NCBI RefSeq assembly: GCF_001439665.1
Contig: NZ_LMAK01000045.1
Location: forward strand, 62,001 to 126,000
From: Formosa algae
GTDB lineage: Bacteria > Bacteroidota > Bacteroidia > Flavobacteriales > Flavobacteriaceae
Direction: 5' to 3'
Length of the DNA: 64,000 nucleotides
The number at the start of each line of letters is the position of its first letter. The first letter of the stretch is position 1. The notes beneath the pieces are model-generated. The model did not search any database and had not been told where the DNA came from. It worked only from the letters and a program-made list of their open reading frames with translations. Shown piece after piece: positions 24,928 to 33,592 of this stretch. The position numbers and the translations under genes were made by a program.

Positions 24928-25545
24928 TTAAATCATTTTAAAATCTAACAATAATTCACCTTCAATAGAAGCTTGTAAATGATCACCTTTATGAATTTGT
25001 CCAGTTCCGTAAGCAGGTGTTCCTGTAAAAATTAAATCTCCAGGTTCTAGAGTAAAATATTGAGAAACAAATGCAATAATTTCTTCAAAATTATAGATAA
25101 TTAAACTTGTATTTCCTTCTTGAACAGTGTCTCCATTAATTTTTAAATCGAAATTAATATTTTTTAAATCTGCGAAATTAGAGACTGCTTTTACTGGCGA
25201 AATAGGCGCTGCACCATCAAAACCTTTAGCTAAATCCCAAGGCCCTTTACTTTCTCTTACATCGTTTAATACATCTTTAGCTGTATAGTCAATACCAACT
25301 GCAATTCCAGAAATATAAGACGCTGCATCTGCTTCGGCTATATTTTTTCCTGTTTTACCAATCTCGACTACTAATTCTACTTCGTATACTAAATTTTCTG
25401 TAAATGCAGGATATGCTACATCTTTATTATCTTTAGTTAAACTAGATTCTGGTTTAGAGAAAATAAGTTGTTTTCCACTTTTAGTTGTGGTTTTTAAGTC
25501 TTCAGCATTAAGAACATAATTTTTACCAATTGCTAGTACTTTCAT
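24928..25545 (-). CDS. fumarylacetoacetate hydrolase (FAH) family protein
   Basis: A 205-residue single-domain member of the FAH superfamily, close in size to acylpyruvate hydrolase/oxaloacetate decarboxylase (YcgM, FAHD1) proteins. Metal ligands are in NLVYEVELVVEIGK (two Glu) and the Asp of GIAVGIDYTAKD. Substrate-binding segments SKPESSL and LEPGDLIFTGTPAYGTG are intact. It follows a DUF2130 gene by 34 bp on the same strand and may share its transcript. The natural substrate (acylpyruvate or oxaloacetate) cannot be decided. Confidence 0.88.
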   Translation of the reverse strand: MKVLAIGKNYVLNAEDLKTTTKSGKQLIFSKPESSLTKDNKDVAYPAFTENLVYEVELVVEIGKTGKNIAEADAASYISGIAVGIDYTAKDVLNDVRESKGPWDLAKGFDGAAPISPVKAVSNFADLKNINFDLKINGDTVQEGNTSLIIYNFEEIIAFVSQYFTLEPGDLIFTGTPAYGTGQIHKGDHLQASIEGELLLDFKMI

Positions 25546-25579
25546 GTGTTTGTATATTTAATAATTTGTTTTTTTGTTG

Positions 25580-26848
25580 TTATAAATCTAATAGGTTGTC
25601 GTCTTCGTCTCCAGGTAATTCTAAGGCCTTAACAGATTGTATGGCATTTCCTGCAATCCCTTTGATGGACCCGTACATATCTATAGTGTTGGTAACCACT
25701 TTTTCAATTTGTTTTTCGCGTTGTTTCCAAATGCGTTGCATAGAACGTTTTTCGCTATCTAAATCAGATTTCATTTGTGTAAAGCCTTCTACTATAGCTT
25801 CTATTTGCATTCTAAACGTTGTACTGGTTAAATAATCGTAAAGCAGATCCATTTTATCGCCTTTATTATCTTGAGCAACCATAGCACGATTGAGTTGAAT
25901 TATAGATTCACGAAGCACGGCACATAAACCTTTAAACTCGTCGTAATTACAAATCCAAATACCATCTTTTAGTCCCAAACGGTCCATGTCTGACGGCATA
26001 ACTTCGGTTACTAAAACGCCAATATTTGCGCCTCGATCGCGAATATCTGCTTTAAATTTTTCTATCCAACTGGGCTGAAAATCTTTAGTACGTTTACTTT
26101 CGTAATAGATAGAACCGCAGTTTTGATCGGTTCTGGTGTGTACAATCTGAATACAATCGCCTCCACGAGCTCCTTTTTTAATCTCTTCAATAGTATCTAA
26201 AGGAAACTTAGCAGCCAACCATTCTTCTATTGCCAATTCTTGTGCTTCACCTTGCAGTTGCATAGATCCTTGCTCCTGCTTCCGCTTCATTTCTTCAGTA
26301 AGTTTTTTTTGCGCTTCAAGTTGCATTTGCATTTCTTTAAAACGCAACTCGTTTTTATCTTCTTCTAGTTTTCTGATTTTTTCTTTTTCGGCAACTAAGG
26401 TTTCATTTAACTGTTTTTGCGCATCAGCTTCTGCTTGTGCTTTCAATTCACCTTTTTCACGTTTTAACTTTTCAATTTCAGCTTTAGAGCGGTTTAATTC
26501 TTTTACCTGCTCAGACTTTTCATTTAATTCGGTTTGTAACGCTTTAAATTGATCGGATTGCTCTTCGATAATTTTATGCTTAATTCTTATTTCAATCTGA
26601 CGTTTTTCTTCTTTTAAAGCCGTTTCTAAACGATTTTGAAACAATTCATTTTCCTTTTTCTTCTTCTCTTCAAAAGCAGCACGTTCTTTACTAAGTTGTT
26701 CCTGACTAGCATCGTATCGTTTTTTTTCATGTGCTAATTGTGCCTGATACTTCTGCTTAATTTCATCTTCTAATTGATGCGATAATATATCTTGTACATC
26801 GATGGTCGTACCACAATTGGGACATTTTATTTGTGATTCTTGTTTCAT
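25580..26848 (-). CDS. DUF2130 protein: zinc-knuckle, coiled coil and nuclease-like C-terminal domain
   Basis: A 422-residue cytosolic protein of the DUF2130 family, function not established. The N-terminus has a CPNC motif (Cys9, Cys12). A long charged coiled coil spans about 25-205. The C-terminal domain (210-390) shows Asp231 in GARGGDCIQ and Glu250-x-Lys252 in YYESKRTK, a spacing that resembles the PD-(D/E)XK nuclease active site. The remaining C-terminus is helical. By layout it could be a coiled-coil-tethered nuclease or DNA-binding protein; this is inference. It is upstream of the FAH-family gene, 34 bp away. Confidence 0.8.
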   Translation of the reverse strand: MKQESQIKCPNCGTTIDVQDILSHQLEDEIKQKYQAQLAHEKKRYDASQEQLSKERAAFEEKKKKENELFQNRLETALKEEKRQIEIRIKHKIIEEQSDQFKALQTELNEKSEQVKELNRSKAEIEKLKREKGELKAQAEADAQKQLNETLVAEKEKIRKLEEDKNELRFKEMQMQLEAQKKLTEEMKRKQEQGSMQLQGEAQELAIEEWLAAKFPLDTIEEIKKGARGGDCIQIVHTRTDQNCGSIYYESKRTKDFQPSWIEKFKADIRDRGANIGVLVTEVMPSDMDRLGLKDGIWICNYDEFKGLCAVLRESIIQLNRAMVAQDNKGDKMDLLYDYLTSTTFRMQIEAIVEGFTQMKSDLDSEKRSMQRIWKQREKQIEKVVTNTIDMYGSIKGIAGNAIQSVKALELPGDEDDNLLDL

Positions 26849-27050
26849 GTATACGTTTATATTATGGAGTCTTTTCTTTTAATACGTCTGTAAACCAAAA
26901 CTTCATTTTTTTGATTTAAAAACATTGTAAATATAATTAAATTATAACGTTTTAATTGTAGAGTCTGAAGCTGATTTTTGAACAATTATCCACAATAAAT
27001 ATCTAGAAGGTACCCAAACTGATGCGCTGAATTAGTTTTAAAATTCTTTA

Positions 27051-27905
27051 TTAATTGAAGTTTTTAATGTTTAAAATTAATAACGGTACATTAGAATGAT
27101 TGCTAATGGATTTACTGTAAGACTGATTTAAAATACGTTTTAAAAAATCCTGTTCTTTAGCTATCACACAAAGCATATCAAGTTTTCTGCTTTCTACAAA
27201 TGCATGCACACCAGAAGAGACTCCGATGTCTGTAAGCGTGAAGAAATCTGATTGTAACGGGTTTAAAATTGAGTTTAAAACCTCTAAAGCCTCGTGTTGT
27301 TTTGCTGTTAATTGTTTATCACGATCCATTATATGTAATATAGAAACCTTAGACTTATTAGCTGTTGCTACACGTAAAAGCGGATCTAATCCATGTGTTG
27401 TAAAGGTGAGATCTAAATCTGTAGATAAACCAATCTCTCTTATAGTTACATAGTTTTTTTGTTTAGGTACTGCTATTATCGGACAATTAATTACACCAAT
27501 TAAAGACGCGGTATTGCTTCCTAAAGTCATCTCTTTAAATGTACTAGCTCCTTTTGTACCCATAACAATACAATCTATATGTAATGTTTTTACAACATCT
27601 ATAACTGCAGTCGCAAACATCTCGTATTTAGATAAACTAGTAAACGTATGTTTCGGATTGTTAAATTTATCATGAATGGCTTGCATGACATCTTCTAAAC
27701 CAGCTTTACTATTTTCTACTTGTGCATGGTAAATGGCTTCTCTTGCTTTAGCCGATGTAATTCCTGTATATGGTCCAGATGCAGGCTGATTATACACATT
27801 AAAGACATGAAAAGTACACTCCTGATCTGTGTATAAATTTAGAGCATACTCAATTGCATTCCATGCATTTTTAGAAAAATCTGTGGGTAAAAGTATATGT
27901 TTCAT
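27051..27905 (-). CDS. double-domain universal stress protein
   Basis: A 284-residue protein with two Usp domains (about 1-145 and 150-284). The first begins KHILLPTDFSKNAWNAIEYA and keeps the ATP-binding motif G-x2-G-x9-GS (GTKGASTFKEMTLGS). The second lacks it, so only one nucleotide site is likely. It is a close tandem paralogue of the gene at 28020-28871: both C-termini contain KEQDFLKRILNQSYSK or a one-residue variant. A minus-strand terminator at 27948-27982 separates them, so they may be independently expressed. Usp proteins support survival under starvation, oxidative or oxygen stress; the precise role is unknown. Confidence 0.92.
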   Translation of the reverse strand: MKHILLPTDFSKNAWNAIEYALNLYTDQECTFHVFNVYNQPASGPYTGITSAKAREAIYHAQVENSKAGLEDVMQAIHDKFNNPKHTFTSLSKYEMFATAVIDVVKTLHIDCIVMGTKGASTFKEMTLGSNTASLIGVINCPIIAVPKQKNYVTIREIGLSTDLDLTFTTHGLDPLLRVATANKSKVSILHIMDRDKQLTAKQHEALEVLNSILNPLQSDFFTLTDIGVSSGVHAFVESRKLDMLCVIAKEQDFLKRILNQSYSKSISNHSNVPLLILNIKNFN

Positions 27906-27947
27906 GATGCAAAAAATTAGGATTTAATGTTGTAATAAAAACGCTTT

Positions 27948-27982
27948 AAAAAAAGGCAGTAATTGTAAAACTACCACCTTTT
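27948..27982 (-). terminator. terminator between tandem usp genes
   Basis: Minus strand: AAAGGtgGTA, a loop, TACtgCCTTT then TTTTT. The stem is interrupted by an unpaired 2-bp step but ends in a T7 run. It lies 38 bp after the stop of the upstream usp gene (28020) and 43 bp before the next usp start. Confidence 0.55.
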
Positions 27983-28019
27983 ATTACATTATATTTTAAC
28001 GCATTACAGAGTTAATCGA

Positions 28020-28871
28020 TTAGAAATTCTTAACGTTTAAAATTAATAAGGGCACGTTAGATTTACTACTAATGGTTTTACTGTAAGACTGATTTAAGAT
28101 GCGTTTTAAAAAGTCTTGCTCTTGAGCGATAACACATAACAAATCTAAATTTCTACTTTGCACAAAAGCACGCACACCTGTAATTACTCCAATATCTGTA
28201 AGTGTAAAATAGCTAGTCGCATGATCTTTGAGTACCGTTTTTAAAATTTGAGCTTTGTCTTCTTGCTGGGACGTTAATTTTTTAACCCGATCCATAATAT
28301 GAAATACCGAAATTAAAGATTCATTAGCCTTTGCTAAATCCATAAGCGGTTGTAAACCTTTAGTTGTAAACTCAATATCATAATCTGTAGAAATACCAAT
28401 TTCTTTAATTCTTTTAAATTGAGTGTGTTTCGGAATTGCAATAATCGGACAATTAACCATCCCAATTAATCCGGCAGTATTGCTACCAACGGTAATTTCT
28501 TTAATGGCACCAGCTCCTTTAGTTCCCATAACAATACAATCTATATTAAAGTCTGCGACCATTTTTTTAATCGCTTCTGGAAACGTTTTATAAATAGAGA
28601 CACATTTAAATGTATGGTTTGTATTAGAATATGTGCTCTTAATTTTGTCCAAAACGTCTCGTAATCCCTGTTTACTATATTCAACTTGGGCATTATAAAT
28701 AGATTCTTTTGCCATAGCAGAAGTCACGCCCATATAAGACCTTGAATCTGGCTGATCAAAAGAGTGAATAATATAAAATTTACATGTTTCGTCTTTTAAA
28801 AGCTGTAACGCGTATTCCACTGCATTCCATGCATTTTCAGAAAAATCTGTAGGTAAAAGTATGTTTTTCAT
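28020..28871 (-). CDS. double-domain universal stress protein
   Basis: A 283-residue tandem paralogue of the neighbouring usp gene. The first Usp domain (1-145) starts KNILLPTDFSENAWNAVEYA and has the nucleotide motif G-x2-G-x9-GS (GTKGAGAIKEITVGS). The second domain (150-283) has lost it. The gene is divergent from the OmpR-type regulator gene at 29060 with a 188-bp spacer between them, so a shared control region is possible. No exact TAnnTTTG element was found on the minus strand. Cytosolic; role in stress survival inferred from family. Confidence 0.92.
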   Translation of the reverse strand: MKNILLPTDFSENAWNAVEYALQLLKDETCKFYIIHSFDQPDSRSYMGVTSAMAKESIYNAQVEYSKQGLRDVLDKIKSTYSNTNHTFKCVSIYKTFPEAIKKMVADFNIDCIVMGTKGAGAIKEITVGSNTAGLIGMVNCPIIAIPKHTQFKRIKEIGISTDYDIEFTTKGLQPLMDLAKANESLISVFHIMDRVKKLTSQQEDKAQILKTVLKDHATSYFTLTDIGVITGVRAFVQSRNLDLLCVIAQEQDFLKRILNQSYSKTISSKSNVPLLILNVKNF

Positions 28872-29059
28872 AATATTTAAATTCTATATTAAAAATAATG
28901 AATTTTCATAAGTAAAACAATGATTTCAAACATATATTAATTGACTATTTTTGAAAATAAAATACGGAATATAAAATCTAATTTATTTTAAAGGATTTTT
29001 AATATAACTTGCAATTCTGTCACCGTAGATACACCAAAAATTAGCAGAATACTTATTAC

Positions 29060-29758
29060 ATGATACAAAATATACTTATTGTTGAAGATGAATATAACGT
29101 CGCTACTTTTGTTAAGAAGGGGCTAGAAGAAGTGGGATATAACGCTTTTATTGCGTACGATAGTGAAACTTGTTTTGAACTCATCCTTCAAGAAAACATC
29201 GATTTAATTTTGTTAGATGTTATACTACCAGGTATGAATGGTTTTGATATTGCTGCTAAAATTAAAGACTTGGGTTTTGCATCTACCCCTATAATATTTT
29301 TATCGGCTTTAGGAAGCACAGATAATATTGTAAAAGGCTTAGATACTGGTGCAGACGATTATTTAACTAAACCCTTTAAATTTAAAGAACTCTTAGCCAG
29401 AATTAGAGCCGTTGCACGCCGCAAAAATATTAAAACACCTAACAAGGCAATACTAAAAATAGCCGATTTAGAATTGAATAACGATACTAAAATTGTAAAA
29501 AGAAATGCTATTGAAATAAAATTGACTTCTACAGAATTTCGCTTACTAGAATATCTTTTAAAAAATAAAAACAAAGTCTTATCGCGTATCGATATATTAG
29601 AACATGTTTGGGATATTAATTTTAATATGGGTACCAATGTGGTAGATGTATATGTTAACTATTTACGAAATAAAATTGATAAAAAATTCACACCAAAACT
29701 TATTCAAACCGTTGTAGGAATGGGCTATATTTTGAAAGATGCTGTAGATGAAAATTAA
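29060..29758 (+). CDS. OmpR/PhoB-family response regulator
   Basis: A 232-residue DNA-binding regulator. The receiver domain has the acidic pair ED at 9-10, phospho-acceptor Asp53 in LLDVILPGMNG, and Lys in LTKPFKFKELLARIRA. The winged-helix domain (about 130-232) has IKLTSTEFRLLEYLLKN and VVDVYVNYLRNKID. It overlaps the kinase gene by 11 bp. OmpR-family proteins bind 10-11-bp direct repeats, and just such an array lies upstream of the small usp gene after the kinase, which makes that gene a likely target. Confidence 0.94.
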   Translation: MIQNILIVEDEYNVATFVKKGLEEVGYNAFIAYDSETCFELILQENIDLILLDVILPGMNGFDIAAKIKDLGFASTPIIFLSALGSTDNIVKGLDTGADDYLTKPFKFKELLARIRAVARRKNIKTPNKAILKIADLELNNDTKIVKRNAIEIKLTSTEFRLLEYLLKNKNKVLSRIDILEHVWDINFNMGTNVVDVYVNYLRNKIDKKFTPKLIQTVVGMGYILKDAVDEN

Positions 29759-31136
29759 AAATAAAATCACCTTTATATTTGTCATTCTAGTCGCAACCAT
29801 GCAGCTGGTTATCTTTACTGTAATTTACCTTTTTGCTGTAGATTATACAACAAGCGCGTTTTTTGATAAATTAAAAAAGAGAACTATAATAGCAGAACAA
29901 TCTTATTTTGAAAAAGACACGCTTAATGTCGAAATCTACGAAGATTTAAGACGCAAACATTTACAAACACTTCCTGAAGAGCAAGAGTTTATTTTTCCTA
30001 TAAATACCGAATTAAAAGCCATTAGCGAAGAACTTAAAATCGCTCTTCCCGAAACATTTTACAGCAGTTTAATCACTAATAATTATGCAGAAGCTAAAGT
30101 TGGTAAAACATTCTTATCCGGAATTAATTATAACGATCACACGGCTAATTACCTTATAATTTTAACCGCTCAAGATCATGATGGTGTAAACGAATTATCT
30201 AATTTAAGAACCCTACTCTTCTTTTTATTTTTACTGAATATCATAGTATTGTTATTACTTGGGCGCTTTTTTGCCAAGCGTACACTAAACCCTTTAACTC
30301 AAATTATAGAAAAAGTTAATACCATTAGAGTCACAAATTTACATGAGCGTTTACAAACCACGCATAACCGAGATGAACTTAGTCAGCTTGCTAGTACATT
30401 TAACGATATGCTAGACCGTTTAGAAACTTCGTTCGACATACAAAGTAACTTTATAAACAATGCCTCTCACGAGTTAAAGAATCCGTTAACAGCCATTTTA
30501 GGGCAGACAGAAATTGCGTTGTTAAAGGAACGATCTCCTGAGGAATATATTAAAGTTTTGGAAGGTGTAGAAACAGAAGCGCTTCGCTTAGACGCCCTAA
30601 TAAATAGTCTTTTAAAGTTCGCACAAACAGAAAATGATGAAAAAGGCTTACTAATTTCTCCTATGCGTTTAGACGAATTGATACTAGAAGTTAAAGGCAA
30701 CATCGACTTAATAAACCCAGAAAATAAAATTGAAATCGATTTTAACGATTTTCCAGAAAACCCAGATTTATTGGTTGTAGAAGGGAATTACGGCTTAATA
30801 AATATTGCCTTAAATAATATATTAGACAATGCTTCAAAATTTTCAGAAAACAAAAAAGTTATTGTGAAAATTGTAGCCAATAATTCGGTTATAAAAATTG
30901 TAGTTACAGATCAGGGCGTGGGTATTCCTGCAGACGAGATTAAAAATATTTATCAGCCTTTTTATAGAGCTGCAAATGTTAGAAACGTAAAAGGGTACGG
31001 TTTTGGCTTACCGCTTACCTATAAAATTATGAAGTTACACAGCGGCACCATAGAAGTGTTTTCTGAACATAAAAAGGGAACCATAGTCACCGTAATATTT
31101 CCTAATAAACACCAGAGAACTTCTATTTCTAAATAA
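29748..31136 (+). CDS. membrane sensor histidine kinase (HAMP type)
   Basis: A 462-residue kinase with two membrane helices (about 8-31 and 154-174) enclosing a 120-residue periplasmic sensor. A HAMP linker (175-230: FFAKRTLNPLTQIIEKV) leads to the dimerisation domain with His241 in NNASHELKNPLTAI. The ATPase has NILDNASKFS (N box), DQGVGIP and GYGFGLPLTYKIMKLH. It is translationally coupled to the response regulator by an 11-bp overlap. The periplasmic signal is not evident. A weak hairpin with a T-run (about 31137-31165) follows the stop. Confidence 0.93.
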   Translation: MKIKNKITFIFVILVATMQLVIFTVIYLFAVDYTTSAFFDKLKKRTIIAEQSYFEKDTLNVEIYEDLRRKHLQTLPEEQEFIFPINTELKAISEELKIALPETFYSSLITNNYAEAKVGKTFLSGINYNDHTANYLIILTAQDHDGVNELSNLRTLLFFLFLLNIIVLLLLGRFFAKRTLNPLTQIIEKVNTIRVTNLHERLQTTHNRDELSQLASTFNDMLDRLETSFDIQSNFINNASHELKNPLTAILGQTEIALLKERSPEEYIKVLEGVETEALRLDALINSLLKFAQTENDEKGLLISPMRLDELILEVKGNIDLINPENKIEIDFNDFPENPDLLVVEGNYGLINIALNNILDNASKFSENKKVIVKIVANNSVIKIVVTDQGVGIPADEIKNIYQPFYRAANVRNVKGYGFGLPLTYKIMKLHSGTIEVFSEHKKGTIVTVIFPNKHQRTSISK

Positions 31137-31218
31137 AAAAACAATCCATCAGTAAGTGTTTTTCTTCAAAAATACAACACACATAACTGGTTTTTAGGTG
31201 ATTAAAAAATATACAAAA

Positions 31219-31262
31219 TTCTAATCTCATTCTAATCTCGTTCTTAGACGACTCTAATACGG
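31219..31262 (+). promoter_or_regulatory. four 11-bp direct repeats, candidate OmpR-type binding array
   Basis: Repeats start at 31219 (TTCTAATCTCA), 31230 (TTCTAATCTCG), 31241 (TTCTTAGACGA) and 31252 (CTCTAATACGG), exactly 11 bp apart; the first two match at 10 of 11 bases. Phased 11-bp repeats are the usual binding pattern of OmpR/PhoB-family activators. The last repeat ends 6 bp before the -7 element at 31269, so bound protein would sit over the -33 region. Confidence 0.65.
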
Positions 31263-31268
31263 TAATAT

Positions 31269-31276
31269 TATGTTTG
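31269..31276 (+). promoter_or_regulatory. TAnnTTTG -7 element for small usp gene
   Basis: TATGTTTG is an exact match to the Bacteroidota -7 consensus, 21 bp before the ATG at 31298. The -33 region lacks a good TTG, as expected for an activator-dependent promoter, and is instead filled by the 11-bp repeats. Confidence 0.6.
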
Positions 31277-31297
31277 TCTTAATTAAATTTAGAATGC

Positions 31298-31783
31298 ATG
31301 AAAACAGTCCTTATTCCAACTGATTTTAGCGAGAAATCTTTACAGCTCATTAAAAACGCTGTATTACACTATCCTGAAGAATCTATACATCTTGTATTAG
31401 CTATTGGCTATAAAATGCCATTAATAAGTACTTTAAGCAAGTCTAAACTGGTTTCAAACTTACCTAATGATGCATTTAAAACTAGACTTTCTGAATTACG
31501 ATTAGAACATGGCAGTAAGATTACCGATGTAAAAATTGAAATGTACACCGGAGAATCTAATGAAGCATTTAAGTCCTTTTTAAAAGTAAATCATATTGAC
31601 GATGCTATAATTCCGAAAATGGGATTACATCAATTTCCTAATAAAAAATGTTTCGGACTTTGTACTTTAATACGTGCGTATTCACCACAAGTATCTAGTG
31701 TAGATTATCAAGCTGGAGACGATAATGAAACTATGCGGTCACCAATTTTCAACTTAAAATATCAATTCAATTTTAATAAATAA
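31298..31783 (+). CDS. small universal stress protein-like protein
   Basis: A 161-residue single-domain protein starting MKTVLIPTDFSEKSLQLIKNAV, a typical Usp first strand and helix. The later ATP-binding motif is not recognisable (the equivalent region reads GLHQFPNKKCFGLC), so it may not bind nucleotide or may be a degenerate member. It follows the kinase gene by 161 bp with its own repeat-controlled promoter, and the SulP transporter gene follows 38 bp later, possibly on the same transcript. Function unknown beyond stress association. Confidence 0.75.
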   Translation: MKTVLIPTDFSEKSLQLIKNAVLHYPEESIHLVLAIGYKMPLISTLSKSKLVSNLPNDAFKTRLSELRLEHGSKITDVKIEMYTGESNEAFKSFLKVNHIDDAIIPKMGLHQFPNKKCFGLCTLIRAYSPQVSSVDYQAGDDNETMRSPIFNLKYQFNFNK

Positions 31784-31821
31784 ACAAACTGATAATAATT
31801 AAAAATTTAATAAAATAACCT

Positions 31822-33501
31822 ATGAAAAATTTAAGTACTAAATATTTAAAATCCGATTTAAAGGCTGGTTTAGTGGTCTTTTTAGTCGCACTACCCTTAT
31901 GTTTAGGGATTGCACTTGCCAGTGGCGCTCCATTATTTGCTGGTATTATTTCTGGTATTATTGGTGGTATTGTTATTGGGTTCTTTAGTGGCTCTAATTT
32001 AAGTGTCTCTGGTCCTGCTGCAGGATTAACAGCCATAGTGTTAACAGCTATCGCAACTTTAGGGTCTTGGGAAGCCTTCTTATTAGCAGGTTTAATTGCT
32101 GGTGGATTTCAATTAATTTTAGGATTTTTAAAAGCCGGTATCATTTCAAACTATTTGCCTTCAAATGTTATTGAAGGTATGTTGGCTGCAATCGGAATCA
32201 TAATTATCTTAACACAATTACCACACGCCGTTGGATTTGATGCCATAAACGAAGGAGACTTCTTCCACATTAACAAAGCAGGGAAACACGATATGTTTTC
32301 AACATTAATAGACAGCATTAATTACATGCATTTAGGTGCTATTATTGTGGTTATGGTTTCTTTAGGAATCATTATAGCCTTTAATAAAGTTCCTGCTTTA
32401 AAAAAGATTAAAGCGATTCCAAGTTCTTTAGTCGCTGTAATTGCAGGGGTTGCATTAAATGAAACGTTTATCGCTATAGGATCACCTTTAGCCATAACAC
32501 CTGCTCACTTAGTAAGTTTACCGGTTCCGGAATCTTTTGAAGCATTTAAATCACAGTTTAGTTTACCCGATTTCTCTCAAATTGGAAATGTAGATGTTTG
32601 GATTGTAGCATTAACCATTGCTGCGGTCGCGAGTATTGAAACCCTATTATGTATTGAAGCTACAGATAAATTAGACCCTTTAAAAAGATACTCTAACACC
32701 AACACAGAATTAAAAGCGCAAGGTATTGGTAATATAATAAGTAGTATGATTGGTGGTTTACCAATGACCTCTGTAATTGTAAGATCTTCTGCCAATGTAA
32801 ATTCTGGTGGTCGCACTAAACTATCTGCTATTTCGCATGGTATATTCTTATTGGTAGCTGTCGTTGCAATTCCTAGTTTACTTAATAAAATACCATTGGC
32901 ATCGCTAGCAGCAATTTTAATTGCAGTAGGGTTTAAGTTAGCCAGTCCAAAAGTATTTGTACATATGTGGAATAACAGTAAAAAATTCCAGTTTATTCCC
33001 TTTGTTGTAACTGTAATCGCAGTAGTCGCTACAGATTTATTAAAAGGGGTTGGAATTGGTTTAGCTGTAAGTATTTTCTTTATTTTAAGAGGAAATTTAA
33101 AATTAGCATATTTCTTTAAAAGAGAAAATCACACTGAAGGAAAAACCATACAAATGGAACTAGCACAAGAGGTCTCTTTCTTGAATAAAGCCGCTATTAA
33201 GCAAACGTTTGCACACTTACCTAGTAATAGTCGCATAGTTATAGATGCCTCAAACACAGTATATATAGATCATGATGTGCTACAACTGATAAAAGACTTT
33301 GTCAATTATGGTTGTAAGGATAAAAATATTAATGTATATTTGATAGGATTTCGAAAAGAATATAAAATTGAAAATTCCACTAACCATGTAACTACAATTC
33401 TATCTGATAACGAAGATAAAGTTGCATTACATGAAATAGAAGAAGGCTTTAAAATTCCTTCGAATATTTTAAAAGTTAAGGAGTTGACCAACGCAGGATA
33501 A
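31822..33501 (+). CDS. SulP family inorganic anion transporter with STAS domain
   Basis: A 559-residue transporter with 10-14 membrane helices (LKSDLKAGLVVFLVALPLCL at the start) and the SulP signature in GIISGIIGGIVIGFFSGSNL and GLPMTSVIVRSSANVNSGGRT. Residues about 440-540 form a C-terminal STAS-like domain (NSRIVIDASNTVYIDHDVL). SulP proteins carry sulfate, bicarbonate or other anions; many marine members import bicarbonate with sodium. No carbonic anhydrase gene is adjacent. It is followed by a strong terminator at 33523-33569, then nhaA, which could supply the sodium gradient. Confidence 0.9.
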   Translation: MKNLSTKYLKSDLKAGLVVFLVALPLCLGIALASGAPLFAGIISGIIGGIVIGFFSGSNLSVSGPAAGLTAIVLTAIATLGSWEAFLLAGLIAGGFQLILGFLKAGIISNYLPSNVIEGMLAAIGIIIILTQLPHAVGFDAINEGDFFHINKAGKHDMFSTLIDSINYMHLGAIIVVMVSLGIIIAFNKVPALKKIKAIPSSLVAVIAGVALNETFIAIGSPLAITPAHLVSLPVPESFEAFKSQFSLPDFSQIGNVDVWIVALTIAAVASIETLLCIEATDKLDPLKRYSNTNTELKAQGIGNIISSMIGGLPMTSVIVRSSANVNSGGRTKLSAISHGIFLLVAVVAIPSLLNKIPLASLAAILIAVGFKLASPKVFVHMWNNSKKFQFIPFVVTVIAVVATDLLKGVGIGLAVSIFFILRGNLKLAYFFKRENHTEGKTIQMELAQEVSFLNKAAIKQTFAHLPSNSRIVIDASNTVYIDHDVLQLIKDFVNYGCKDKNINVYLIGFRKEYKIENSTNHVTTILSDNEDKVALHEIEEGFKIPSNILKVKELTNAG

Positions 33502-33522
33502 TGTTTTTAAAACGCGCAATAT

Positions 33523-33569
33523 AAAAGTCTATAGCTATCGAAATTTTGATAGCTATAGACTTTTTTTTT
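33523..33569 (+). terminator. strong intrinsic terminator after SulP gene
   Basis: AAAAGTCTATAGCTATC (33523-33539), an 8-nt loop, and GATAGCTATAGACTTTT (33548-33564) form a perfect 17-bp stem running into a T9 tract. It ends transcription of the usp/SulP unit before nhaA. Confidence 0.9.
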
Positions 33570-33592
33570 ATATACAGATTTAATAATAACAC

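Noticed and set aside
29007-29022. Sigma-54-like element on the minus strand upstream of a usp gene (GGTGACAGAATTGC)
   Set aside because: GG and GC are 10 bp apart, but the -24 half is CGGTGA rather than TGGCAC, it lies about 140 bp from the gene, and no enhancer palindrome is nearby.
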